DNA of 64,000 nt from Pseudoxanthomonas japonensis. Lineage in GTDB: Bacteria > Pseudomonadota > Gammaproteobacteria > Xanthomonadales > Xanthomonadaceae. Position numbers and translations under genes: made by a program. The notes under the pieces were generated by a model. It searched no databases and was not told the origin of the DNA. It saw only the letters and a list, made by a program, of their open reading frames with translations. The stretch covers positions 173,481 to 237,480 of the forward strand of contig NZ_PDWW01000003.1 in NCBI RefSeq assembly GCF_010093445.1, read 5' to 3'. Positions 35,762 through 44,694 of this stretch are shown here, piece by piece; the first letter of the stretch is position 1; every line of letters begins with the position of its first letter.

Positions 35762-37039
35762 ATGGATGCCCAGCACATCGCGATCATCGGCTACGGCACC
35801 GCCGGCCAGGCGGCAGCGTTGCTGCTGGCGCGCGATGGGCATCGGGTGGAGGTGTTCGAGCGCGCAGCGGAGCTCGGTCCGGTCGGCGCCGGGTTCCTGT
35901 TGCAACCCACCGGTTTGCAGGTGTTGTGGGAACTGGGCCTGCTGCCCGACGTGATGGCGCATGGTCGACGCGTGAACCGGCTGTATGGCGAAACGCCCTG
36001 TGGACGCGCGGTGATGGACATGCGCTACGCAGGACTGGATGCACGGCTGTTCGGCCTGGGCATGCAGCGTGGTGCGCTGTTCTCGCTGCTGTCGGAGGCA
36101 TGGGCAGAACATGGGGAGGTACATCGAGGCCACGCCATCGAGGACGTCAGCGATGACACCCGCCGCATCCGCGACCAGCACGGCCGCTGGCATGGCCTGT
36201 TCGACCTGGTGATCGCAGCGGATGGATCGGCGTCGAAGCTGCGCGGTGCCACCGGCGCGGTGAAGCGCGAAGCCGTCTATCCCTGGGGTGCGCTGTGGCG
36301 TCTGGTGCCGCAAGGCGACTGGCCCTGGGGCGACGAGCTGCGTCAGCGCTACGTGGCCGCCCGCAAGATGATCGGCCTGCTGCCGGTGGGCACGCGTCCG
36401 GGTGACGACACGCCGCGCCTCAGTTTCTTCTGGAGCCTGCCTATCGCCGATTTCGATGCCTGGCGGGCGCGCGGCCTGCCGGCATGGCGCGACGAGATCG
36501 CACAGTTGTGGCCAGAGGTGGATGCCTGCCTCGCCGACACCGTCGATCCCGACCAGCTGGCGCGCGCCAGCTACCGCGATGTCACCCTGCGCCATTGGCA
36601 TCGTGATCGCCTGGTCGTACTCGGCGATGCCGCGCACGGCATGAGCCCGCAGCTGGGGCAGGGCGTCAACATGGCCTTGATGGATGCGCTGGCGCTGCGT
36701 GATGCGTTGCGCGGGCAGGACGGTGTACCGGCCGCACTCGGTGCCTACCAGCGCGAACGCCAGGCGCATGTCGGCGTTTACCAGTTCTGGAGTCGCTGGC
36801 TGACGCCGATCTTCCAGTCCGACCTGGACTGGGTCGCGCGTGCGCGTGACATCGGATTCCTGCCCGCCGGCCGTCTGCCCGGCGGACGCGGGCACATGCT
36901 GCGGGTGCTGAGCGGCACGCAGCACGGGTTCTTCGGCACGTTGAAGCTGAAGCCCGACTTCCTGGCAGCGTTGCAGAACGATCTGATCAACGGCCGTCAT
37001 CCCCGCGAAGGCGGGGACCCAGCGACTTCACGTCGTTGA
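35762..37039 (+). CDS. FAD-dependent monooxygenase (PheA/UbiH-like)
   Basis: The 425-residue flavoprotein hydroxylase has the dinucleotide-binding IIGYGTAGQAAA (G10, G12, G15), the DG motif region VIAADGSASKLR and the FAD-binding VLGDAAHGMSPQLGQG. It would hydroxylate an aromatic or similar compound with NAD(P)H and O2. Substrate unknown. The start at 35762 is the first ATG of the conserved fold. The last 15 or so codons (RHPREGGDPATSRR) are read from a REP-like repeat, so the original C-terminus has been replaced or extended. Confidence 0.88.
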   Translation: MDAQHIAIIGYGTAGQAAALLLARDGHRVEVFERAAELGPVGAGFLLQPTGLQVLWELGLLPDVMAHGRRVNRLYGETPCGRAVMDMRYAGLDARLFGLGMQRGALFSLLSEAWAEHGEVHRGHAIEDVSDDTRRIRDQHGRWHGLFDLVIAADGSASKLRGATGAVKREAVYPWGALWRLVPQGDWPWGDELRQRYVAARKMIGLLPVGTRPGDDTPRLSFFWSLPIADFDAWRARGLPAWRDEIAQLWPEVDACLADTVDPDQLARASYRDVTLRHWHRDRLVVLGDAAHGMSPQLGQGVNMALMDALALRDALRGQDGVPAALGAYQRERQAHVGVYQFWSRWLTPIFQSDLDWVARARDIGFLPAGRLPGGRGHMLRVLSGTQHGFFGTLKLKPDFLAALQNDLINGRHPREGGDPATSRR

Positions 37040-37112
37040 AACACCGAGGCACTGGGTGACCAGCCATTCGGCTGTTGAAAACGCACTGCCCGCTGTCGCG
37101 GGAATGACGAAC
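36995..37112. repeat. REP-like element: two inverted hairpin units
   Basis: The left unit has a perfect stem CCCCGC-GAAG-GCGGGG at 37001-37016 after GTCAT. The right unit, in inverted orientation, has CCCGC-TGTC-GCGGG at 37089-37102 followed by AATGAC. The shared GTCATNCCCGCG start and hairpin are typical of the abundant extragenic palindromes of Xanthomonas relatives, which are mobilised by RAYT transposases. No such transposase gene is in the window. The left unit overlaps the 3' end of the FAD monooxygenase gene. Confidence 0.75.
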
Positions 37113-37204
37113 GACGGCGCATTGTTCAGGGCAATCCCAGTTTCTGGTTCTCGATGCATCATCGGGCACAATCGACCACGACAAACCTGCCGCGGGAGCC
37201 GGTG

Positions 37205-38833
37205 ATGGACGACCTTCCTCCGTTCGAAACGCATCGCGTGGACAACCAGCCGCCGCCGTTCGAGCCACGCGACCTGTGGGTGGACGACGTGGTCCTGCGC
37301 GAGTCCGTGGCGCGCGAGGGAGGCGAGGCATTCGCCCCACGGCTTGCCGACTATGGCGCGTTGGCTGGCGACGAGCTGTATCGCCTGGGCTTCGACGCCA
37401 ACCGCGACCGGCCACGACTGCGCACGCATGACCGCACCGGGCAGCGCATCGACACGGTCGAGTTCCATCCCGCCTATCACCGGTTGATGGAGGCGGCGAA
37501 GACGCACGGCGTCGCCGGCCTGTCGTGGCACGAGCCAGTCGCCGGTGCGCACGTCGCGCGTGCGGCGCTCAGCTACCTGCACCACCAGGCCGAAGCGGGC
37601 ACCAGCTGTCCGCTGACGATGACGCATGCCGCCGTGCCGGTGCTGCTGCGCGAGCCCGGCCTGCGCGAATGGGCGGCGAAAGCGGCTACACCCCATTACG
37701 ATCCGCGCGACGTCCCTATCGCCAACAAGGCCGGCATCACGCTGGGCATGGGCATGACCGAGAAGCAGGGCGGCTCCGATGTGCGCGCGAATGCGACGAC
37801 GGCGATGCTGGCGGACGATGGCGTGTATGCGCTGGTCGGCCACAAGTGGTTCTTCTCCGCGCCGATGAGCGATGGCTTCCTGGTGCTGGCGCAAGCCGAA
37901 GGTGGCCTGACCTGCTTCCTGATGCCGCGTCGGCTGGACGACGGTGGTCAGAACGCGTTCCGGCTCATGCGTCTGAAGGACAAGCTGGGCGACTGGGCGA
38001 ATGCCTCCAGCGAAGTCGAGTTCACCGGCGCGCGCGCGTGGCGCGTGGGCGAAGAAGGACGTGGCGTGGCGACCATCATCGAGATGGTGATGCTGACGCG
38101 GCTGGACTGCATGCTCGGTTCCGCCGCCGAGATGCGCATGGCGCTGGCGCAGGCGCTGCATCACACGCGCCATCGCGTCGCGTTCGGCAAGCCGCTGGTC
38201 GAGCAGGCGCTGATGCGCAATGTACTGGCCGATCTCGCGCTGGAATCCGAAGCCGCTACCGCCTTCGCGCTGCGCGTGGCTCGTGCGGTCGATGCAGCGC
38301 CTCGGGATCCATATGAGGCGGCATTCGCGCGCGTCGCCACGGCGGCGGGCAAGTTCTGGATCTGCAAGCGCGTCCCCGCGTTCGTCAACGAAGCACAGGA
38401 ATGCCTGGGTGGGGCAGGGTACGTGGAGGAATCGATCCTGCCGCGGCTGTACCGGCAGGCGCCGCTGAATTCGATCTGGGAGGGGAGCGGCAACATCCAG
38501 TGCCTCGACGTGCTGCGCGCGTTGGCGCGCGATGCGGGCGTGCTCGATGCGATCACGCGCGAACTCGCGTCGGCGTCCGGTGGCGACCATGTCTACGACG
38601 CCTTCGTCGAACGACTGCGTGCCGATCTGTCATCCACGCAGGAGGCCGGCGCACGGAAGCTGGTCGAGCGGCTGGCGCTCGCGCTGCAGGCCGCCGTACT
38701 GTTGCGCACCGGCAGCCCGGCGGCGCGGCTGTTCGTCCGCAGTCGGCTCGGCGACGAGCATGGTCTGGTGTTCGGCACGCTGCCCGCCGATGCGGACGTG
38801 GCTGTGCTGCTCGCACGGGCATTGCCGGCATGA
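37205..38833 (+). CDS. AidB-like acyl-CoA dehydrogenase family protein
   Basis: The 542-residue flavoprotein follows the AidB pattern: N-terminal ETHRVDNQPPPFE, FHPAYHRLM, then the FAD core MGMTEKQGGSDVRAN, KWFFSAPMSDGFLV and the late ECLGGAGYVEES with the active-site glutamate region and EGSGNIQCLDVLRA. E. coli AidB binds DNA and belongs to the adaptive response to alkylation, although its dehydrogenase activity is weak. No ada or alkB gene is near. The ATG at 37205 has GGGAG upstream. Its stop overlaps the L,D-transpeptidase start. Confidence 0.87.
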   Translation: MDDLPPFETHRVDNQPPPFEPRDLWVDDVVLRESVAREGGEAFAPRLADYGALAGDELYRLGFDANRDRPRLRTHDRTGQRIDTVEFHPAYHRLMEAAKTHGVAGLSWHEPVAGAHVARAALSYLHHQAEAGTSCPLTMTHAAVPVLLREPGLREWAAKAATPHYDPRDVPIANKAGITLGMGMTEKQGGSDVRANATTAMLADDGVYALVGHKWFFSAPMSDGFLVLAQAEGGLTCFLMPRRLDDGGQNAFRLMRLKDKLGDWANASSEVEFTGARAWRVGEEGRGVATIIEMVMLTRLDCMLGSAAEMRMALAQALHHTRHRVAFGKPLVEQALMRNVLADLALESEAATAFALRVARAVDAAPRDPYEAAFARVATAAGKFWICKRVPAFVNEAQECLGGAGYVEESILPRLYRQAPLNSIWEGSGNIQCLDVLRALARDAGVLDAITRELASASGGDHVYDAFVERLRADLSSTQEAGARKLVERLALALQAAVLLRTGSPAARLFVRSRLGDEHGLVFGTLPADADVAVLLARALPA

Positions 38834-39330
38834 GTCGCTGGCTGCTCATCCTGCTGGCGTCGCTGGGCATGACGTCGCAGGCGCATGAAGCCGGTACGCC
38901 GCCGCCCGCCTTGCTGCCCGTGGCGCAACAGGCCGATGCGATCCACGTCTACAAGGCGCAGCGGCGCATGGACCTGTTGCGCGATGACCGGGTCATCGCG
39001 ACCTACCGCATCGTGCTGGGCGGCGCGCCGATCGGGCACAAGCGGCAGCAAGGAGACCAGCGCACGCCGGAAGGGAACTACCGCATCACCTACCGCAACG
39101 ATCGCAGCAGGTTCCACCTGTCGCTGCGCATCTCCTATCCGAATGAGGCGGACCGGCGTCAGGCGGCCGCGCGCGGCGTCGATCCGGGCGGCGACATCAT
39201 GATCCATGGCGCGACGCCGCCCGGTTCGCAGGCGGACTGGACGGAAGGCTGCATTGCGGTGACGAATGCGGAGATGGACGCCATCTGGCAGCGCGTGCCG
39301 GTCGGCACGCCGATCCGCATCACGCCCTGA
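38830..39330 (+). CDS. L,D-transpeptidase (YkuD domain)
   Basis: The 166-residue exported protein has a signal peptide (SRWLLILLASLGMTSQA) and a YkuD domain with DIMIHGATPPGS and the catalytic cysteine in WTEGCIAVTN. Such enzymes make 3-3 crosslinks or attach proteins to peptidoglycan. It carries only the catalytic domain and is on the short side. The start overlaps the AidB-like stop (ATGA), an odd coupling between a DNA-repair-type protein and a wall enzyme. Confidence 0.9.
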   Translation: MSRWLLILLASLGMTSQAHEAGTPPPALLPVAQQADAIHVYKAQRRMDLLRDDRVIATYRIVLGGAPIGHKRQQGDQRTPEGNYRITYRNDRSRFHLSLRISYPNEADRRQAAARGVDPGGDIMIHGATPPGSQADWTEGCIAVTNAEMDAIWQRVPVGTPIRITP

Positions 39331-39342
39331 GGGCGTCGCCGG

Positions 39343-40038
39343 TCAGCGGGCGCCGCCTCGCGAGAGAGCGCGCGAGCCGGTGATGATCAGGCGGACCATT
39401 TCCGACAGCTGCTCGATCAGTTCCGGGTCTTTCTCCGGCGGCAGGTCCATCGCGGTGGCGCCCATGGCGAAGACCAGGCGGGTGATCGCCTTGGAGACCA
39501 GCGCGGGTTCGTACAGCGGCGCGTTGTCGCGCGCGGCCAGGCGGATCAGGTCGATGCACAGCTCTTCCTCGAAGAACTGCAGTTCGCGCTCCACCGCGTG
39601 CTTGAAGGCGTCCGAGCCGACATTGCCCTCGCGCAGCAGCACGTGCAGCAGCTTGTCGTCGGCGCGCAGCTGCTCCATGAACGCTTCCACCGAGCCGCGC
39701 ACGACGCTGCGGTCGCTGCTGGTGGCGCGGTGCCGCGCCTCGCCGATGATCTTGCGCAGCGAGCGGCCGGCCAGGTCGATCAGCGCCACCGCCAGTTCGT
39801 CCATGTCGCGGAACTGGCGGTAGAAGCTGTTCGGTGCAATGCCAGCTTCCCGCGCCACTTCGCGCAGGCTCAGGGTGGAGACGCTGCGGTGGGGGCCGAC
39901 CAGCTTCAGGGCGGCCGCCATCAGGTCTTCGCGCGAAATGGACGCCTTGCGGCCGGGGCCGTGGTCGTCCTGGAGCTGCGGTTGCGGGTTGGGAATCACG
40001 CGAAGGGGCCGGGCATACGGGGTGGTAGGGGGCATCAT
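39343..40038 (-). CDS. TetR-family repressor of unsaturated fatty acid genes (FabR/DesT-like)
   Basis: The 231-residue regulator has the FabR/DesT helix-turn-helix (STLSLREVAREAGIAPNSFYRQF) and a ligand domain with LHVLLREGNVGSDAF. In Pseudomonas DesT senses the saturated/unsaturated acyl-CoA ratio and represses the divergent desCB desaturase operon. Here the divergent genes are a ferredoxin reductase and a desaturase, the same arrangement. Two adjacent ATG codons (40038, 40035) are possible starts. A palindromic operator candidate lies 16 bases upstream. Confidence 0.88.
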   Translation of the reverse strand: MMPPTTPYARPLRVIPNPQPQLQDDHGPGRKASISREDLMAAALKLVGPHRSVSTLSLREVAREAGIAPNSFYRQFRDMDELAVALIDLAGRSLRKIIGEARHRATSSDRSVVRGSVEAFMEQLRADDKLLHVLLREGNVGSDAFKHAVERELQFFEEELCIDLIRLAARDNAPLYEPALVSKAITRLVFAMGATAMDLPPEKDPELIEQLSEMVRLIITGSRALSRGGAR

Positions 40039-40053
40039 AGCCCCGTAAATTAA

Positions 40054-40070
40054 TATACAAGTGTATACAC
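40054..40070. promoter_or_regulatory. Palindromic operator in the desaturase divergent promoter
   Basis: TATACAAGTGTATA (40054-40067) has perfect 6-base arms around AG, and the overlapping GTGTATACAC (40061-40070) is a perfect palindrome. The site lies between the TetR gene and the reductase gene, upstream of a -10-like TATAGT (40088-40093) whose predicted start falls on or near the reductase ATG at 40100. Repressor bound here would cover the -35 region. Confidence 0.55.
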
Positions 40071-40099
40071 AAGCGTCTTCACGACGGTATAGTGCGGCC

Positions 40100-41203
40100 A
40101 TGAACGCTCAGATCCGTCCGATCCCCCGCCGGCCCGGTCCCCTGAAACGCCTGATCCGGCCGTTGGTGAAGCCGGATGTCTTCGATTTCTGGGCCACCCG
40201 TTTCCATCGCACCTGGACCTGGGAGCGCCCGCTGGCCCGTCTGGTCGCGCGCGAGGTCGCCTCGGCCGACGCCGTGACCCTGCTGTTCAAGCCCAACCGC
40301 CACTGGGGCGGCCATCGCGCCGGCCAGCACGTGAACCTGGGCGTCGACATCGACGGTGTCCGCGTGACCCGCAGTTACAGCCTGACCGCACCGCCGCGCG
40401 CGGACGGGCTGCTGCCGGTCACCGTCAAGGCGATCGAAGGTGGCCGGGTCAGCCGGCACCTGTGCCAGGGCGCCCGCATCGGCGACATCGTCGAACTGGG
40501 CCAGGCCTTCGGCGGGATGACGCTGCCTGCGTCGTCCCCGGGCGCCTTTCTGTTGCTTGCGGCGGGCAGTGGCATCACTCCACTGATGGCGCTGGTACGC
40601 GAGCTGGCCGGGCAGGGCATGCCGTCCGACGTGACGCTGATGTACTGGGTGCGTCGCCGCGAGGAAGCGTGCTTCCTCGACGAATTGCGTGCGCTGGCCG
40701 CCGAACATCCGCGCTTCCGCCTGCGATTGCTGTTGACGCGCGATACCGCGTCGTTCGCCGATGAGGCCGAAGGCCGCATCGACGACGCCCTGCTCGCTAC
40801 ACATGCGGGCGATCTGTCCGCGCAGCAGGTGATGGCCTGCGGTCCGGGTGGTTTCGTTGAAGCCGCACGCGGCCTGCTTGCAGCGAAGGTGGCCTCGTTC
40901 CAGGCCGAAGCCTTCACCGCGCCGCCAGTGACGGTGGTGGACGAGGGTGAAGTCGACATCCGCCTGCAACGCAGCGGGCGCACGCTGCGGGTGCCGCGCG
41001 GCGAATCCCTGCTGGTGGCCCTGGAGCAGCACGGACTGAAACCGCCGTCCGGCTGCCGCATGGGCATCTGCAACACCTGCGCCTGCGGCAAGTCCGCCGG
41101 CAGCACGCGCCACCTGCCCAGCGGCGAACTGATCCACGAACCCACCCAGGCGTTGAAGCTGTGCATCCACAGCGCCGCCACCGACCTCGAGCTGGACCTC
41201 TGA
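40100..41203 (+). CDS. Ferredoxin reductase feeding the desaturase (DesC-like)
   Basis: The 367-residue electron carrier combines an FAD-binding ferredoxin-reductase domain (RSYSLTAPP), an NAD-binding domain (LLLAAGSGITPLMALV, MACGPGGF) and a C-terminal plant-type 2Fe-2S domain with SGCRMGICNTCACG and a fourth cysteine in LKLCIHS. It moves electrons from NAD(P)H to the desaturase encoded next. The stop overlaps the desaturase start by one base. The ATG may be at or very near the transcription start. Confidence 0.92.
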   Translation: MNAQIRPIPRRPGPLKRLIRPLVKPDVFDFWATRFHRTWTWERPLARLVAREVASADAVTLLFKPNRHWGGHRAGQHVNLGVDIDGVRVTRSYSLTAPPRADGLLPVTVKAIEGGRVSRHLCQGARIGDIVELGQAFGGMTLPASSPGAFLLLAAGSGITPLMALVRELAGQGMPSDVTLMYWVRRREEACFLDELRALAAEHPRFRLRLLLTRDTASFADEAEGRIDDALLATHAGDLSAQQVMACGPGGFVEAARGLLAAKVASFQAEAFTAPPVTVVDEGEVDIRLQRSGRTLRVPRGESLLVALEQHGLKPPSGCRMGICNTCACGKSAGSTRHLPSGELIHEPTQALKLCIHSAATDLELDL

Positions 41204-42354
41204 TGGCCTCTTCCCGCAACCGCAAGCTCACCGTCGCCGAACTGGACCAGTTCGGCGAGGAACTGGACGCGCTGCGTGCGCGCACCGTGGCGACGCTGGG
41301 CGTCCGCGACGCGCGCTACATCCGCAATGTGGTGAAGGCCGTGCGCTACACCAACCTGATCGGTCGCGCGCTGCTGTTCGCCGCCGCCGTCGCCGGGGGT
41401 CTGTGGCTGGCCGACAGCGCGGTGGGCTGGCTGTTCTGGGTGCTGTGGGCGCTGGGCGCCTTCTCGCTGGGCCTGGGCAAGATCCTGGACAACATGGAGC
41501 TGGGCCACAACGTCATCCACGGCCAGTACGACTTCTTGGGCGACCCGCAGCTCAACGGCAAGACCTACGACTGGGACATCGTCGCCACCAGCGACAACTG
41601 GCGGCACACGCACAACTTCCGCCACCACACCTACACCAACGTGCGTGGGCTGGACGACGACATCGGCTACGGGCTGCTGCGCATCTTCCCCGAGCAGAAG
41701 TGGCGCCCGTTCTACCTGGTGCAGCCGTTCGTCGCGGTGGTGTTCGCGCTGCTGTTCCAGTGGGGCATCGCCATCCAGGACCTGAAGCTGGGCCGCTGGT
41801 GGAGCGGCAAGATGACCAACACGCAGCTGCGCCGCAAATCCGCGCCGGTGGTGCGCAAGATGGGCAGGCAACTGGCGAAGGACTACGTGATCTATCCCGC
41901 GCTGGCCGGCCCGTTCTTCCTGCCGGTGCTGCTCGGCAACATGGTCGCCAACGGCCTGCGCAACGTGTGGACCTACGTGATCATCTTCTGCGGCCACTTC
42001 ACCGCCAACGCGGAGACGTTCCCGAAGGAATGCATCAAGAACGAATCGCGCGGCCACTGGTACCTGCGCCAGTTGCGCGGTTCGTCCAACCTGCGCGGCG
42101 GGTTCCTGATGAACGTGCTGTCGGGCAACCTGAGCCACCAGATCGAACACCATTTCTTCCCCGACGTGCCGGCCAACCGTTACGCCGAGATGGCCAAGGA
42201 AGTGCGTGCCATCTGCGCGCGCTACGGCCAGCACTACAACACCGGGACGCTGCTGACCCAGTTCGGTCAGGTGTGCTGGCGCATCGTGCGGCATGCCTTT
42301 CCCAGCCGCCCGCGCCGCGTGCCGGCGCTGGTGCAGTCCGACGCGATGGCGTAA
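41203..42354 (+). CDS. Membrane acyl-CoA delta-9 desaturase (DesB-like)
   Basis: The 383-residue integral membrane diiron enzyme has three histidine boxes: GHNVIHG (102-106), WRHTHNFRHHTYTN (135-142) and HQIEHHFF near residue 310. Membrane helices lie around 52-70, 76-92 and 175-200, with more near 260-285. It would introduce a double bond into saturated acyl chains under aerobic conditions. With the reductase and TetR repressor it forms a complete regulated unit. Confidence 0.93.
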   Translation: MASSRNRKLTVAELDQFGEELDALRARTVATLGVRDARYIRNVVKAVRYTNLIGRALLFAAAVAGGLWLADSAVGWLFWVLWALGAFSLGLGKILDNMELGHNVIHGQYDFLGDPQLNGKTYDWDIVATSDNWRHTHNFRHHTYTNVRGLDDDIGYGLLRIFPEQKWRPFYLVQPFVAVVFALLFQWGIAIQDLKLGRWWSGKMTNTQLRRKSAPVVRKMGRQLAKDYVIYPALAGPFFLPVLLGNMVANGLRNVWTYVIIFCGHFTANAETFPKECIKNESRGHWYLRQLRGSSNLRGGFLMNVLSGNLSHQIEHHFFPDVPANRYAEMAKEVRAICARYGQHYNTGTLLTQFGQVCWRIVRHAFPSRPRRVPALVQSDAMA

Positions 42355-42362
42355 GCCGTCAG

Positions 42363-42743
42363 TCAGGGAGTGTCCGGCGCCGCGGCCTTCGCCGCGCGCG
42401 CCACGTCGTGCTTCAGGCGCCACTCGGCGAAGAACGAGGCCGAGATCAGCGCGGTGCCGAGCAGGCCCAGCCACTGGAACCAGGGGTTCTCGAATACATC
42501 GTCCGCCAGGTCGTTGCCCTGCAGTTGCAGGCGCAGCAGGCGTACCTCGGTGGCGAGTGCATTGGCGCCGGTCTCGCCAGGATGGCGGGCTTCTTCGGCT
42601 TTGACCGCCAGTTGCGTCATCGCGGCCCGTGACGCGGCATCGTCATCGGGCCTGCGCTCGACGACCACGACCAGCGCACTGGTCGCCAGGATCAGGGCGG
42701 TGCCCAAGCCGCGCAGCAACGGCGGCAACGATTCGGGGATCAT
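42363..42743 (-). CDS. Small two-helix membrane protein
   Basis: The 126-residue protein has one helix near 9-28 (LLRGLGTALILATSALVVVV), a charged middle region (about 30-80, rich in Ala, Arg and Asp) and a second helix near 88-105 (WLGLLGTALISASFF). No known family. The ATG at 42743 has GGAAG 6 bases upstream. It is convergent with the desaturase gene, 8 bases between stops. Confidence 0.65.
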   Translation of the reverse strand: MIPESLPPLLRGLGTALILATSALVVVVERRPDDDAASRAAMTQLAVKAEEARHPGETGANALATEVRLLRLQLQGNDLADDVFENPWFQWLGLLGTALISASFFAEWRLKHDVARAAKAAAPDTP

Positions 42744-42806
42744 GCGCGGCTTCCGGCCGGGAGACGGGCGCATCCTAGACCACGCGGTGCGTGGCCGTCA
42801 CCGTCG

Positions 42807-44585
42807 TCAGTCCAGGAACTGCAGGCGCGCCAGTTCCGCATACAGGCCGTCTTGCGCCAGCAGTTCGGCATGCGTGCCTTGGGCGACGATGCGGCCCCGG
42901 TCCATCACGACGATACGATCCGCTTTCTGCACGGTCGCCAGGCGGTGTGCGATGACCAGCGTGGTGCGGCCGTCCATCAGACGCTCCAGCGCATTCTGCA
43001 CGGCGCGCTCGCTCTGCGCGTCGAGGGCGCTGGTGGCTTCGTCCAGCAGCAGGATCGGCGCGTCCTTGAGCAGGGCGCGTGCGATGGCGATGCGTTGCTG
43101 CTGGCCGCCGGACAGGCGCGCGCCGCGTTCGCCGAGTTGGCTGTCGAAGCCGCCCGGAAGTTCGCGGATGAAATCGTCGGCCTCGGCGGCTTCGGCGGCG
43201 GCCTGCAGTTCGGCATCCGTGGCATCGAGCTTGCCGTAGCGGATGTTCTCGGCGGCGCTGGCAGCGAAGATGGTCGGCTGCTGCGGCACCAGCGCGATGT
43301 GTTCGCGCAGGTCCGCCGGCGCCAGCTCGCGCAGGTCCACGCCGTCCACCTGCACGCTGCCGGTCTGCGCGTCGTGGAAGCGCAGCAGCATCGAGAACAC
43401 GGTGCTCTTGCCGGCGCCGGACGGGCCGACCAGGGCGACGGTTTCGCCTGGATGCACGGTCAGGTCGAAATCGTCGAGCGCGGGCAGGTCGGGGCGGGAC
43501 GGGTAGTGGAACGACACATTGTCGAAGCGGATCTCGCCCTTCACCGGCGCGGGCAGCGTGCGCGGCGTGGCGGGCGCGCGGATCGCCGGGGTTTCGCCCA
43601 GCAGTTCGGCGATGCGGCCCATGCCGCCGGCAGCGCGCTGCAGTTCGTTCCAGACTTCGGCCAGGGCGCCGACGGAGCCACCGCCGATCAGGGCATAGAA
43701 CACGAACTGGCCGAGTTCGCCCTTGCTGACCCGGCCTGCGATCACGTCGTGCGCACCGGACCACAGGACGAGCACCACCGCGCCGAACACCAGTGTGATG
43801 ACCGTGGCGGTGACCAACGACTGTGCCCGGATGCGCTTTCGTGCCGTTTCTACAGAGAGCGCGACAGCGTCGTTGAAGCGACCAAACTCGAAGGGTTCGC
43901 GTGCATGCGCCTGGACGGTCCGCACCGAGCCCAGGGTCTCGCTGGCTAGGGTGTTCGCATCGGCGACCCGGTCCTGGCTTGCGCGCGAGGCTTTCTCGAG
44001 CCTGCGTGCACCCAACAGGATCGGCGCGACGGCCAACGGAATGCCGACGAGTGCATAGGCGGCGAGCTTGGGACTGGTGATGAAGAGCATCACGATGCTG
44101 CCGATCACGGTGATTGTGCTGCGCAGTGCGACCGACATGCTGCTGCCCACGACGCTTCGCAGCAGTTCGCTGTCGGCCGAGAGGCGGGAAACCAGTTCAC
44201 CACTGCGCGTGCGGTCGTGGAATTCGGCATCCAGCGCGAGCAGGTGGCCGTAGAGCTGCTTGCGCAAGTCCGCGACGACGCGTTCTCCCAGCAGAGACAC
44301 GAAATAGAAGCGCGCGGCGCTGGCGATCGCCAGCACCAGAACCACCACAAACACCCCGAGGAACACGCGATCGATGTTGCCGCCACTGTCGAAGCCGTGG
44401 TCGATCATTTGTTTGAAGGACACCGGGAACGTCAGCGTCGCAGCCGATGCCAGCGCAAGCGCCAGAAGCCACGCGGTGAACAGGCCGCCATGCTGGCGCA
44501 CGAACGGCCACAGCGCACGCAGGGTGCCCAGCTTGGGCTTGGGTTTGGCGACAGCGTCGTCCACTGACTCGGCAGGGGTACTCAT
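42807..44585 (-). CDS. MsbA-type ABC exporter
   Basis: The 592-residue half-transporter has six N-terminal membrane helices (to about residue 320) and a nucleotide-binding domain with Walker A GPSGAGKST, signature LSGGQQQR, Walker B ILLLDEATSALD and H-loop IAHRLAT. It would act as a homodimer exporting lipid or amphiphilic drugs. It lacks the lpxK and tetraacyldisaccharide neighbours of true msbA, so lipid A transport is not assured. Upstream lies a REP-like inverted repeat that probably isolates it from the IMPACT gene. Confidence 0.9.
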   Translation of the reverse strand: MSTPAESVDDAVAKPKPKLGTLRALWPFVRQHGGLFTAWLLALALASAATLTFPVSFKQMIDHGFDSGGNIDRVFLGVFVVVLVLAIASAARFYFVSLLGERVVADLRKQLYGHLLALDAEFHDRTRSGELVSRLSADSELLRSVVGSSMSVALRSTITVIGSIVMLFITSPKLAAYALVGIPLAVAPILLGARRLEKASRASQDRVADANTLASETLGSVRTVQAHAREPFEFGRFNDAVALSVETARKRIRAQSLVTATVITLVFGAVVLVLWSGAHDVIAGRVSKGELGQFVFYALIGGGSVGALAEVWNELQRAAGGMGRIAELLGETPAIRAPATPRTLPAPVKGEIRFDNVSFHYPSRPDLPALDDFDLTVHPGETVALVGPSGAGKSTVFSMLLRFHDAQTGSVQVDGVDLRELAPADLREHIALVPQQPTIFAASAAENIRYGKLDATDAELQAAAEAAEADDFIRELPGGFDSQLGERGARLSGGQQQRIAIARALLKDAPILLLDEATSALDAQSERAVQNALERLMDGRTTLVIAHRLATVQKADRIVVMDRGRIVAQGTHAELLAQDGLYAELARLQFLD

Positions 44586-44607
44586 AGAGGATCCGTCTTC
44601 AAAGCGG

Positions 44608-44672
44608 TTGTGGAAGGGACTTCAGTGCTGACCAGGCCAGCGTGCCGCGTCGTCCCGAAGTCCCTTCCACAA
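44608..44672. repeat. REP-like inverted pair, 16-base arms
   Basis: TTGTGGAAGGGACTTC (44608-44623) is matched by its exact reverse complement at 44657-44672, with 33 bases between. The sequence form (TTGTGGAAGGGACTTCAG) resembles REP elements common in Xanthomonas, Lysobacter and Pseudomonas relatives. It lies between the msbA-like start and the IMPACT stop, and could fold in RNA as an attenuator or mRNA end. Confidence 0.7.
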
Positions 44673-44694
44673 ACACCTGCCGTCGACCGGACGA

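Noticed and set aside
42807..44585. Naming the exporter msbA
   Set aside because: It lacks lpxK and related neighbours. Many exporters share this fold, so only the type is given.
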